Source: Stenotrophomonas maltophilia D457
GTDB lineage: Bacteria; Pseudomonadota; Gammaproteobacteria; Xanthomonadales; Xanthomonadaceae
Assembly (NCBI RefSeq): GCF_000284595.1
Contig: NC_017671.1
Location: 2,885,001-2,949,000 of the forward strand
Reading direction: 5' to 3'
DNA: 64,000 bases
Shown here: positions 1 through 8,051 of the stretch, in pieces
Layout of the letters: the number at the start of each line of letters is the position of its first letter
Numbering within the stretch: position 1 is the stretch's first letter
The notes under the pieces: generated by a model
Databases searched by the model: none
Told to the model about the DNA's origin: nothing
Seen by the model: only the letters and a program-made list of their open reading frames with translations
Position numbers and translations under genes: made by a program

Positions 1-401
1 ATCCCGATCGATGCCGGCGCCGTGGGCGCGAAACCAAACTGTGCGTACAACCGATGCGCCTCGCCATCGGCCAGCAGGCTGACGTACGCCGATGGCGGCA
101 GGTTGGCCTGCATCCAGCCATCCAGGCGCCGCATCACTTCCTTGCCCAGGCCCTGCCCCTGCAACCGCGGCAGCACCGCGATATCACAGACCTGCAGGTG
201 GCAGCCGCCATCGCCGACGATACGGCCCATCGCCACCAGCTCAGTGCCCTGGTAGGCACACACGCCGAATAGCGTATTGGGCAGCGCGCGGGCGGCCGCT
301 TCCCGGGCCTTGGCACTGAGGCCTGCAAGCACGCGCAACCGGCAGTAGTCCTCGACCGTGGGCACGGCTTCGCGGAACTGGCAGGTGATGGAATCAGTCA
401 T
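1..401 (-). CDS. GNAT N-acetyltransferase, C-terminus beyond window
   Basis: The reading frame starts at the ATG at 401 and runs off the left edge, so about 133 residues are visible. It transfers an acetyl group from acetyl-CoA to an unknown amine substrate. The core GNAT signature is visible: a strand reading ICDIAVLP-like (QVCDIAVLP), then the acetyl-CoA loop RLQGQGLGKEVM, then a helix, and a late LYAQFGF motif that is typical of motif B. The start is supported by the length of the N-terminal strand (TCQFREAVPTVEDYCRLR). The substrate cannot be told. It is divergent from the SRAP gene, 76 bp away. Confidence 0.85.
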   Translation of the reverse strand, partial: MTDSITCQFREAVPTVEDYCRLRVLAGLSAKAREAAARALPNTLFGVCAYQGTELVAMGRIVGDGGCHLQVCDIAVLPRLQGQGLGKEVMRRLDGWMQANLPPSAYVSLLADGEAHRLYAQFGFAPTAPASIG

Positions 402-477
402 GCGGCATCTCCAGATGGGTCGGGCTATCCTGCCGCATCCACGTCGCAGCCGCTGCGACCCAGGCCCCCAGAGTCCC

Positions 478-1434
478 ATGTGCTATTCCGCCCTGATCCG
501 CGCTGACTACGCCAAGCTGGTACGCGAGTTCGGCGCCATCCTGTCGCTGGAGGAGTTCGCCGAACTGTACGCACACGATCCAGGCAAGAAACGGCCGAAG
601 ACGCCGAAGGCGATGGATGACGGGTTCGCCGGTGCGCGTACCGAACAGGGCCGGGCCATCGTGGCGAAGATCCAGCAATGGCATGCGCAGGAGCAGCAGG
701 CGCTGGAGGCTGAACTGGTCCGGCAGCGCGAACGACGCGATATTGCCCACGCCACGCTGGCCACCCGGCCCACGCAGAAAGCGCGCAATGACCTGCGCGT
801 GGCCGGTAACCGCATCGAGCGCGCGCAGGCCCGGCTGGACGACCTGCATCGGGTGCAGCTGCTGCCGCGCGACAACCGCATTTTCCCCGGCACCTACGCG
901 CCGGTGATGGTCAGCGAGAACGGCCGGCGCGTGATCAAGCCGATGCGCTACCAGTGCCGGTTGCCGGACAAGCCGGCGCGCAACGACGTGCTGTACCCCG
1001 GCACCTACAACGCGCGGCGCGACAGCCTGGAAGGTTACTGGCGGGGTGCGTTCGGACTGCGCCACGGCGTGGTGGTGGTGCAGGCGTTCTACGAGCACGT
1101 GCCCCGCCACGCCATCGCCGGCCGCAGCCTCGGTGCCGACGAAAAGGAGCAGGACGTGGTGCTCGAATTCCGCCCCGATCCACCCCGCGACCTGCTGCTG
1201 GCCTGCCTCTGGGCGGAATGGGAAGGACCGGAAGGCCGCCTGCTTTCGTTTGCCACGATCACCGACACACCGCCCAGCGACGTCGCCGCTGCCGGGCATG
1301 ACCGCGGCGTGGTGCCGATCCGCAGGGAACACCTGGACGCCTGGCTCAACCCCGAACCGGATGATCTGGCGCGCCAGTACCGCATCCTCGATGACCGCGA
1401 GGAAATCCGTTACGTGTACGAGGAAGCGGGCTGA
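478..1434 (+). CDS. SRAP-family protein (SOS response-associated peptidase, YedK/HMCES-like)
   Basis: The 318-residue protein starts MCYS, so Cys2 is placed to become the N-terminal catalytic and DNA-crosslinking residue after Met removal, as in YedK and HMCES, which shield abasic sites in single-stranded DNA. A longer open frame exists upstream, but the MCY start is diagnostic and was chosen. Later SRAP features are a YNARRDSLEGYWRGAF segment (Asn of the active site), the VVVVQAFYEH strand with the conserved Glu, and a FATITDTPP strand. Residues about 60-125 form a charged helical insertion (QQWHAQEQQALEAELVRQRER onward) absent from the short E. coli YedK. No lexA-type box was seen upstream. 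Confidence 0.85.
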   Translation: MCYSALIRADYAKLVREFGAILSLEEFAELYAHDPGKKRPKTPKAMDDGFAGARTEQGRAIVAKIQQWHAQEQQALEAELVRQRERRDIAHATLATRPTQKARNDLRVAGNRIERAQARLDDLHRVQLLPRDNRIFPGTYAPVMVSENGRRVIKPMRYQCRLPDKPARNDVLYPGTYNARRDSLEGYWRGAFGLRHGVVVVQAFYEHVPRHAIAGRSLGADEKEQDVVLEFRPDPPRDLLLACLWAEWEGPEGRLLSFATITDTPPSDVAAAGHDRGVVPIRREHLDAWLNPEPDDLARQYRILDDREEIRYVYEEAG

Positions 1435-1557
1435 GCGCCGGACGCGAATGAAAAACCGCGCGTGGGCAGGGCTCCTGGATCAGGGATTGCCGCCGCGCAT
1501 CGCAGACGTGAGGATTCAGCCCCCGCAGCTTCCCCCTGCCGGTGCGTGGCGAGCGGC

Positions 1558-1938
1558 TCAGGCCTTGGCGCTGGAGCGTCCCACCGCACGCACCAGCGCC
1601 CGCGACAGATCGGCCGACAGGTACGGCTTGACCAGCAACAGGCCGGCCAGCATCGGCGCAGGCAGCTGCTCGGCCAGCATCCCGGTGGCCAGCACGAACG
1701 GAATGCCACGCGCCGAAAGCGCTGCAGCCACTGGCTCACTGGTCTCGTTGCGGGCCAGCCGGTAATCCAGCAGGGCCACGTCAGGAGTGCTCTGCTCCAG
1801 CAGCCGCAGGGCCTCGGACACACTCGCGGCAAGCCCGACCACAGTCGCACCGGCATGCACCAGCTGCATCTGCAGCAGGGCCGCACTCATCTCGTCGTTC
1901 TCGACCACCAGCACCCTCAGGTCCTGCAACACTGTCAT
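1558..1938 (-). CDS. Single-domain response regulator (CheY-like receiver)
   Basis: A 126-residue stand-alone receiver domain. The acidic pocket is at Glu13-Asn14-Asp15 (VVEND), the phospho-acceptor is Asp58 (LLDYR), the switch Thr is in LATG near residue 85, and the conserved Lys is Lys104 (LVKPY). There is no output domain, so it probably acts through protein contacts, as CheY or phosphorelay intermediates do. The ATG at 1938 follows an AGGAG at 9 nt spacing. A TATACT hexamer lies about 40 nt upstream as a possible -10. No histidine kinase is adjacent, so its partner is unknown. Confidence 0.88.
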   Translation of the reverse strand: MTVLQDLRVLVVENDEMSAALLQMQLVHAGATVVGLAASVSEALRLLEQSTPDVALLDYRLARNETSEPVAAALSARGIPFVLATGMLAEQLPAPMLAGLLLVKPYLSADLSRALVRAVGRSSAKA

Positions 1939-2070
1939 CAGCTACCGCTCCTGGAGGCAATTGCACGTCGGGAGTATAGCTACCAAGGGGCCAATGCCGA
2001 CAGGAACCGCCCTGATAGGCTCTCCTACTAGGCATCTCCTGCCGACCTCGGTTACACTCGCACGCTGCCT

Positions 2071-2156
2071 GCCGGTGTGGCGGAATGGTATACGCAGCTG
2101 ACTCAAAATCAGCCGGGGGTGACCCCATGAAGGTTCGAGTCCTTTCACCGGCACCA
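2071..2156 (+). tRNA. tRNA-Leu (anticodon CAA)
   Basis: An 86-nt class II tRNA. The acceptor arm pairs GCCGGTG (2071-2077) with CACCGGC (2146-2152), followed by A and an encoded CCA (2154-2156). The anticodon stem CTGA/TCAG encloses CTCAAAA, giving anticodon CAA. A long variable arm (CCGGGGGTGACCCC region) and a T-arm GGTTCGAGTCC are present, as expected for tRNA-Leu. Confidence 0.97.
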
Positions 2157-2163
2157 CTGCATC

Positions 2164-2191
2164 AAAGGCCAGGTCCATGACCTGGCCTTTT
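2164..2191 (+). terminator. Rho-independent terminator after tRNA-Leu
   Basis: A perfect 12-bp stem, AAAGGCCAGGTC with GACCTGGCCTTT, around a 3-nt loop and ending in a TTTT run. It begins 7 nt after the tRNA CCA end. Confidence 0.9.
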
Positions 2192-2461
2192 GCATTTCCC
2201 GGGCCGGAGCGCCGGCACTGGCGAGGATGCCCCAGCATGCCCCTCCCACGCTTGCCGACATACTGCGCGCCCATCGCCACGTGCGGGGGCAGCCCCGCGA
2301 CGTCTGGACGTACGCCCACGTCAACGCCGTCGTGTCACCCCGCTGAAACGAAAATGTGACAGCCGACAAGGTTGCGAATAGCACTAGCGCACACTTTTCT
2401 TGCCAGCCTCACCTACTTCTGCCTATCGTGATCCCAGCCGGATCTGGGGGCGGGGGAATGC

Positions 2462-3901
2462 ATGACGTTGCGTGCGGCACTGTTTTTCATGGTCACGCAC
2501 GCGCTCGTCATTGCCTTGATCGGCCCGCAGGACCCGGTTGGCTCCTACCTGATGCTGATCACCGCCCCCCTTCTGGCCGCTCTGGCCTGCGTGCGACGCG
2601 CGCGCGACAGCCAGGCGGCCTGCAAGTGGCGAACGCTGGGCGCTGCCGTCGGCCTGTTCTCGCTGGCCCTGCTGGCCCTGCTGTATCGCAATGTGGCCGG
2701 CCTCAGCCCTGCGCAGATGACCGCCTCGTCGCTGATCCTGTATGTGTTCTACCGGATTCCGCTGACCTACGTGGCCGCCAGCCCAGGCGGCGGCAACCGC
2801 TGTATCCGTGCGGTGGACCTGGCGGTCATCGCGCTGCTGTGGTTGCTGTACTTCGTGCATACGCGGGCGATGGCACACCTCAACACCGCATTGTGGACGC
2901 AATGCCTGCACACCCTGAGCAACGTGCAGAACAGCCTGGTGTTCTGCTTCGCGCTGATCCGCTTCCTGGCCGAGGACAATGCCGACCGCCGCGACTTCTT
3001 CCGCACGTTGACGATCTACGCGCTCGGCTACTTCCTGATGGCGCTCTACATCAATACCTGGCAGCCGCAGGTACCCGATGGTGGCTGGGGCGACCTGCTG
3101 ATCAGCGGGCTGTTCGTGCTGCTGGCAGTGCTGGCCGGCAGCACGTACCGCCCACCGGCGGTGGCTGTGCCGCGCAACCTCCGCCGCATCGTCGATGCCG
3201 GCGTGCCGCTGATGCTGCCGTTGCTGCTGATGATGGTGGCGCTGCTGGTGGCACGCCTGCAGCCGACCCTGGCCACCGTGGGGTTCATCGGTGCCATGCT
3301 CGGCCATGCCCTGCGCAGCGTGCTCACCCAGGTGCAGATCCAGCGTGAGCGCGACGAGCTGGCGCTGCTGGCCCGGCGCGATCCGTTGACCGGGCTCGGC
3401 AACCGGCGCAACTTCGATGAAGCGCTCGGCAGCGCGCACGGCCGCGCCCGTCGCCAGGGCGTGGGGCTGGCGGTGCTGATGATCGATATCGACCACTTCA
3501 AGCGACTCAACGACACCTACGGGCATCCGGAAGGTGATCGCCGCCTGCAGGCGGTCGCCGCGATCCTCGACGGCTGCCTGCAACGCGGTGATGATCTGCT
3601 GGCCCGCTACGGCGGCGAGGAGTTCATCGCCGCCCTGCCCGCGCCCGACATCGGCCACGCCCTGGGCCTGGGCGAGCGCCTGCGCGCCGCCGTGGAAGCC
3701 GCCGCCCTGCCCGCCGCCCAGGCCCACGTGACCATCAGCATCGGCGTGGCCTGGCAGGCCGCCCATGATGAGGGTGACCCGCGCAGCCTGGTCGAGCGTG
3801 CCGACCAGGCCCTGTACCGGGCCAAGCATGCCGGCCGCAACTGCGTGCACGCCGCCCCGGCCGTCGAGGCCGGGGAACAACACGCCGACCGCCGCGCCTA
3901 G
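2462..3901 (+). CDS. Membrane-anchored diguanylate cyclase (GGDEF)
   Basis: A 479-residue protein with about seven or eight hydrophobic segments across residues 5-280 and a C-terminal GGDEF domain (about 300-460) that makes cyclic di-GMP from two GTP. The active-site motif is GGEEF at 384-388, an active variant. The inhibitory site RxxD (RGDD, 375-378) lies exactly five residues before it, so product inhibition is expected. The substrate segment [14 protein letters not shown] is intact. A very G-rich stretch precedes the ATG at 2462 and can act as the ribosome site. Its stop overlaps the stop of the convergent chemotaxis gene by 3 bp (shared CTAG). The ligand of the membrane part is unknown. 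Confidence 0.93.
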   Translation: MTLRAALFFMVTHALVIALIGPQDPVGSYLMLITAPLLAALACVRRARDSQAACKWRTLGAAVGLFSLALLALLYRNVAGLSPAQMTASSLILYVFYRIPLTYVAASPGGGNRCIRAVDLAVIALLWLLYFVHTRAMAHLNTALWTQCLHTLSNVQNSLVFCFALIRFLAEDNADRRDFFRTLTIYALGYFLMALYINTWQPQVPDGGWGDLLISGLFVLLAVLAGSTYRPPAVAVPRNLRRIVDAGVPLMLPLLLMMVALLVARLQPTLATVGFIGAMLGHALRSVLTQVQIQRERDELALLARRDPLTGLGNRRNFDEALGSAHGRARRQGVGLAVLMIDIDHFKRLNDTYGHPEGDRRLQAVAAILDGCLQRGDDLLARYGGEEFIAALPAPDIGHALGLGERLRAAVEAAALPAAQAHVTISIGVAWQAAHDEGDPRSLVERADQALYRAKHAGRNCVHAAPAVEAGEQHADRRA

Positions 3902-5724
3902 ACCGCGCGCAGCACCGCCGCACCATGCAGGTGCCCCGCCCCACCCTGCACGCGGAAGCTGGCCACCGTCTGCAGCAGCTGCGCCGACTGTTCTTCCATG
4001 CTGCGCGCCGCGGCCGAAGCTTCCTCGACCAGCGCGGCGTTCTGCTGGGTGCCCTGGTCGATCAGATCGACGGCATGGTTCATCTGCTGGATGTCGTCGC
4101 TCTGCTGCTGCGCGGCCGTGCTGATCTCGGACATCAGGTCGCTGACCCGGCGCACGTTGACCACGATCTCGTCCATGGTGCGGCCGGCGCTCTCAACCTG
4201 CGCGGTACCGGCACCGACATTGGCCACCGACGCATCGATCAGCTGCTTGATCTCCTTGGCGGCACTGGCCGAGCGCTGCGACAGTTCCCGGATCTCGGTG
4301 GCGACCACGGCGAAGCCACGCCCGTGTTCGCCCGCACGCGCGGCTTCCACCGCGGCGTTCAGGGCAAGGATGTTGGTCTGGAAGGCGATGCCGTCGATCA
4401 CGCCGATGATGTCGACGATGCGGCGCGAGGACGCGTTGATCACCGCCATGGTTTCCACCACTTCGTGCACTACGTTACCGCCGCGCGCGGCGACATCGGC
4501 GGCACCACCAGCCAGCTGACTGGCCTGCCGTGCGTTGGTCGCGGTGCGCTGCACGGTCTCGGCCAGGCCCTTCATCGACACCGCGGTCTCCTCCAGCGAC
4601 GCTGCCTGCTGCTCGGTGCGCTGCGACAGATCGCTGTTGCCCTGCGCGATCTCGGTGGCACCGACGGCGATGGTGTCAGCGGCGAACTTGATCTGGCCGA
4701 TGATCGCGGCCATCGCCTCGACCAGCGAATTCACCCCTTCGCACAGCTCGGCGATCGGCCCGGTCTTGTCGGCGGTGGCCACGCGCCGGGTCAGGTCGCC
4801 CTCCTTGGCGGCCGCCACCACTTCACGGGTCTGCGCCACGGCACGCTGCATGGCCTGGTTCTCATGCACCTGCGCGGTGATGTCGGTGGCGTACTTGACC
4901 ACCTTGAACGGCTTCCCGTTGAGGTCCAGGATCGGGTTGTAGGACGCCTGGATCCAGACCTCGCGTCCGCCCTTGCCGAGGCGCCGGTACTGGCCGGCAT
5001 CATATTCGCCACGGCCGAGCTTTTCCCAGAACTGCCGATACTCGGCACTGCTGCGATACTCAGGTTCGACGAACAGCGAGTGGTGCTGGCCACGCACATC
5101 ATCCAGGCTGTAACCGGTGGCAGCCAGGAAGTTGTCGTTGGCCGACAGGATGCGGCCATCCATGCTGAACTCGATCACCGCCTGCGACTTGTCGATCGCC
5201 GCCAGCTGGCCGGCCGAGTCGGCCGCCTGCAGCTTCTGCGCAGTGATGTCAGTGGCGAACTTGACCACCTTGTACGGACGCCCCTGCCGGTCCAGCACCG
5301 GGTTGTACGAGGCCTGGATCCAGATCTCGCGCTGGTTCTTGCCAAAACGCCGGTACTGGCCCGCGTCATATTCGCCACGACCCAGCCGCGCCCAGAAGTC
5401 ACGGTATCCGGCGCTGCGCGCCTGCTCGGGGTCGACGAACAGGGAATGATGCTTGCCCTGGATCTCTTCCAGCCGGTAACCCATCGCCTGCAGGAAGTTC
5501 TCGTTGGCCTGCAGGATGGTGCCATCGAGGGCGAACTCGATGACCGCCTGGACCCGGTGCAGCGCCGCGACCTGCGCCTCCAGCTCGGCACGGCCATCGG
5601 CCGCCGCCTCGACGCCGCTGCGGTGCTGCGGTGCCAGCGCGCCCAGCAGGGCGCGCCACGGCGACCAACGGGTATGCAGCTCGGCCGGCGCCTGCGCGCC
5701 CGCCGTAAAGCCTGGAATGAGCAT
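3898..5724 (-). CDS. Soluble PAS-PAS methyl-accepting chemotaxis protein
   Basis: A 608-residue chemotaxis transducer with no membrane span. Two closely similar PAS domains (about 50-165 and 172-290) share the pattern QAVIEF...DG.IL.AN.NF..A.GY and end in DITAQ, each with an [11 protein letters not shown] segment. A HAMP-like helix pair follows (about 295-345), then a full signalling domain with the conserved hairpin tip [22 protein letters not shown]. The layout matches BdlA-type and Aer-like cytoplasmic receptors that sense redox or oxygen and couple to CheA/CheW. The two PAS domains are clearly an internal duplication. A FliA-type promoter lies about 230 bp upstream (5954-5980), so it is likely co-expressed with late flagellar genes. 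The neighbouring cyclase faces it tail to tail. Confidence 0.93.
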   Translation of the reverse strand: MLIPGFTAGAQAPAELHTRWSPWRALLGALAPQHRSGVEAAADGRAELEAQVAALHRVQAVIEFALDGTILQANENFLQAMGYRLEEIQGKHHSLFVDPEQARSAGYRDFWARLGRGEYDAGQYRRFGKNQREIWIQASYNPVLDRQGRPYKVVKFATDITAQKLQAADSAGQLAAIDKSQAVIEFSMDGRILSANDNFLAATGYSLDDVRGQHHSLFVEPEYRSSAEYRQFWEKLGRGEYDAGQYRRLGKGGREVWIQASYNPILDLNGKPFKVVKYATDITAQVHENQAMQRAVAQTREVVAAAKEGDLTRRVATADKTGPIAELCEGVNSLVEAMAAIIGQIKFAADTIAVGATEIAQGNSDLSQRTEQQAASLEETAVSMKGLAETVQRTATNARQASQLAGGAADVAARGGNVVHEVVETMAVINASSRRIVDIIGVIDGIAFQTNILALNAAVEAARAGEHGRGFAVVATEIRELSQRSASAAKEIKQLIDASVANVGAGTAQVESAGRTMDEIVVNVRRVSDLMSEISTAAQQQSDDIQQMNHAVDLIDQGTQQNAALVEEASAAARSMEEQSAQLLQTVASFRVQGGAGHLHGAAVLRAV

Positions 5725-5953
5725 TGTCTGATCCTCGGTGTCCGGTAAGCGGTTGCGACCCGACGGGCGGGATGCCCGGCGGCAACTTCAGTTGCTTGGG
5801 ACTACAGGTACCGGCAGGCACCCCTCGAGCGGCTGGCAAGAACGTCTGGTGCGGGTGCGATCGGCATAGGGAGCGGCGGAACACACAGCGCGGGCCGCCC
5901 GTCGGGGCAGCCTGGGGTCCTGCAGCGGGCGACTTGAGCGGGATCCAGAGGGA
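5725..5953 (-). other. Long 5' leader of the chemotaxis gene, no gene seen
   Basis: If transcription starts just downstream of the sigma-28-like promoter at 5954-5980, the mRNA has a leader of about 220 nt. It holds a GC-rich inverted segment around 5760-5785 (CCGGGC facing GCCCG) near the start codon. I recognise no known riboswitch: the usual GEMM c-di-GMP aptamer landmarks are absent. Confidence 0.4.
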
Positions 5954-5980
5954 ATATCGGCGATGCGATCGGTGGCTTTA
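5954..5980 (-). promoter_or_regulatory. Sigma-28 (FliA) type promoter for the chemotaxis gene
   Basis: Read on the minus strand: TAAA (5980-5977), exactly 15 nt, then GCCGATAT (5961-5954). The flagellar sigma factor consensus is TAAA, 15 nt, GCCGATAA, so seven of eight -10 bases match and the spacing is exact. It points at the transducer gene, a classic FliA target class. Confidence 0.8.
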
Positions 5981-6303
5981 GCCGGATTCCGCGACGTCCG
6001 TCGCATCTTCAGATGCTGCTGCAGGGATGCGGTAGACAATCGCGATGCACTTCACATTCTGCTCACGCGCGACAGGGGCACCGCCGAGCGGTTTCGCCAG
6101 GTGCCGGCTGGGCAGGTTCTGCTCGGCACCGGGTGTCGTCAGGGCATATGTCGCGCGTTGTCGCCGTCACTGGGCATAGCCTTGCCCGGCACGCGGATGC
6201 AGTTCAAGCGGAAAAGGTTTGCATGACCAACGGGAGATCCGATGGCAGATGAAACTGGCCAGCATGCAGCGAACCGCAGGACGCTCACTGACACGGAGAT
6301 CGC

Positions 6304-7392
6304 ATGTTCCCACGCCTGGCCAGTTTCCTCATCCTGGGCCTGTGCAGCAGCGGCGCCTTCGCTGCCGACGCCACCTACCGCCCCAGCTTCCATCCCGACC
6401 AGCTGAAGGGCCCGCCTGCCGGGCGCCCGAACGAAGTGCTGGTACTGGGCACCCCCCACTTGTCCGGCCTGCCCAAGTCCTTCCAGCCCGCCTTGCTTGA
6501 ACCGTTGCTGCAGCGACTGGTCGCCTGGAAGCCCGAGCTGATCGCCACCGAAGACCTGTCAGGCCTGCAGTGCGATTTCATGCGTCGCTACCCGGCACGC
6601 TATGCGGAGAGCGTGGCCACCTACTGCTTCGACACCACCGCTGCGCAGGCTGCGACCGGACTGGACGTGCCTACGGCGAACACCCAGGCCGAGCACCTGC
6701 TTGCGACCTGGCCGGACGAGCCGACGCCCGCCCAGCGTCGTCGGCTCGCAGCATTGTTCCTGGCAGCGGGTGAACGCGGCTCGGCGCAGGTGCAGTGGCT
6801 GCGCCTGCCTGCGTCCGAGCGCAAAGGCGGTGATGGACTGACACCTGCCCTGGTCGAGATCCTCGAAAAAGGCCTGGTTCGCCGCAATGAAACCCACCTG
6901 ATCGCCGCCGAGGTCGCCGCCCGCCTCGGGCAGGAACGCCTGTGGGCCGTGGACGACCACACGGCCGATTCGCCCACGCCCGCCGAGGATGAAGCGGCGG
7001 CCAGCGCGGCCATCACCGGTGCCTGGAACAATACGCACTCGCGCGCGCGGCGGGAGGCCGATGAACGCCTCGTGGCCGATCTGGACAAGCCCGGCGGCGT
7101 CATGGCGCTGTATCGGGACTACAACAGCCCGGCGGCGGCGATGGCCGCCTACCAGAGCGACTTCGGCGCGACGCTCGTCGAGCCGTCCTCCAAGGCGTTC
7201 GGCCGGATGTACGTCGGTTACTGGGAAACCCGCAACCTGCGCATGGTCGCCAACATCCGCGACGTGCTGAGCCAGCATCCTGGCAGACGCATGCTGGCCA
7301 TCGTGGGTGCCTCGCACAAGGGCTACTACGAGGCCTACCTCAATCAGATGCATGACGTGCGGCTGGTCAGTGCGGACACGGTATTGCGTTGA
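6304..7392 (+). CDS. Exported DUF5694-family protein
   Basis: A 362-residue protein with a Sec signal peptide (MFPRLASFLILGLCSSGAFA, cut before ADAT). The remaining part fits DUF5694, a TraB/ChaN-like group: an early VLVLGTPHLSG strand with the Gly-Thr-Pro-His motif, an IATEDLSG segment with Glu, a late RNLRMVANI helix and a VGASHKGYYEAYL motif near the C-terminus. These His and Glu residues are the positions used for metal binding in TraB-like folds, but no activity can be assigned. The protein should be periplasmic. The 320 bp upstream (5981-6303) show no further gene. Confidence 0.8.
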   Translation: MFPRLASFLILGLCSSGAFAADATYRPSFHPDQLKGPPAGRPNEVLVLGTPHLSGLPKSFQPALLEPLLQRLVAWKPELIATEDLSGLQCDFMRRYPARYAESVATYCFDTTAAQAATGLDVPTANTQAEHLLATWPDEPTPAQRRRLAALFLAAGERGSAQVQWLRLPASERKGGDGLTPALVEILEKGLVRRNETHLIAAEVAARLGQERLWAVDDHTADSPTPAEDEAAASAAITGAWNNTHSRARREADERLVADLDKPGGVMALYRDYNSPAAAMAAYQSDFGATLVEPSSKAFGRMYVGYWETRNLRMVANIRDVLSQHPGRRMLAIVGASHKGYYEAYLNQMHDVRLVSADTVLR

Positions 7393-7454
7393 CGGGAACA
7401 GGTGCCGGCCATGCGCCGGCGCTATCCTGCAAGGCCCGATTCGCAGGTGCCGAC

Positions 7455-7745
7455 ATGCTGAAAGTGATCGCCGAGGATTTCATCCATCCCGATGCGGTGG
7501 ACACCGTGCTTCCCCTGTACCGGGAGCTGGTCGCGTGCACGCTGCGCGAGCCGCTCTGCCTCGGCTATGAACTGTTCGTCGACCAGAAGGATCCGGGCCA
7601 CTTCATCTTCATCGAGCTGTGGCCCGACCGCGCCGCGCTCGACCTGCACTGTGCCAGCGAACACTTCCAGCGCCTGGTGCCACAGATCAATGCCTTCCAG
7701 TGTGCGCCGTGCCGGTTCCTGCTGATGGATGCCGTACGGGTGTAG
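7455..7745 (+). CDS. Antibiotic-biosynthesis-monooxygenase-like (ABM) domain protein
   Basis: A 96-residue single ABM-fold protein: MLKVIAEDFIHPDAVDTVLPLYRELVA, then the central strand GYELFVDQKDPGHFIFIELWPDRAALDLH and the CASEHFQRLVPQI helix. The family includes heme-degrading and quinol monooxygenases that act as small dimers without cofactors, but many members are of unknown function. The ATG at 7455 follows CAGGTGCCGAC; a longer frame starts 66 nt upstream but adds unlike sequence. The 3' end overlaps the convergent small membrane gene by 59 bp. Confidence 0.8.
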   Translation: MLKVIAEDFIHPDAVDTVLPLYRELVACTLREPLCLGYELFVDQKDPGHFIFIELWPDRAALDLHCASEHFQRLVPQINAFQCAPCRFLLMDAVRV

Positions 7746-7989
7746 TGCCTGCAGCGGGATGCACATGATCGCTGCGGCCATGCCGCCACAGCAACAGGCA
7801 GGCCGCAACCGTGCAGGACAGGCTCAGGACCAGCAGCGCGACTGCACCTTGCTGCAACACGGGCAACAACGCCCTTGCGTGCAGGTCGCCGCGCAGCTGT
7901 TCGGCGCGTAGACAGGCGGCCAGCGCCAGGCACCAGCCGATCAGGGCCGGAATGAACTTGCGTACCGCAACCGGGTTCCAGGCATTCAT
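7687..7989 (-). CDS. Small two-span membrane protein, unknown function
   Basis: A 100-residue frame. Residues 10-27 (FIPALIGWCLALAACL) and 48-68 (AVALLVLSLSCTVAACLLLW) are hydrophobic and could be two membrane spans. The hydrophilic tail (about 70-100) lies over the 3' end of the ABM gene and may not be conserved. No family recognised. It is supported only by its hydrophobic pattern and by filling the gap between two genes. Confidence 0.5.
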   Translation of the reverse strand: MNAWNPVAVRKFIPALIGWCLALAACLRAEQLRGDLHARALLPVLQQGAVALLVLSLSCTVAACLLLWRHGRSDHVHPAAGTTPVRHPSAGTGTAHTGRH

Positions 7990-8051
7990 GGAGGTTACCT
8001 GCGTGAGTGGAGTGCGCGCAGTATTCGCGCGCGTCCTCTCACAGGCTGAGA

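Noticed and set aside
394..1332. 312-residue frame antisense to the SRAP gene
   Set aside because: Shadow of the SRAP coding sequence; the sense strand has the diagnostic MCY start and family motifs.
2071..2191. tRNA-Leu as an integration site of a mobile island
   Set aside because: No integrase, direct repeat of the tRNA 3' end or change in gene content follows it; a terminator and a chromosomal cyclase do.
5725..5953. c-di-GMP riboswitch in the chemotaxis leader
   Set aside because: The context (cyclase next door) is tempting, but conserved GEMM aptamer blocks are not present.
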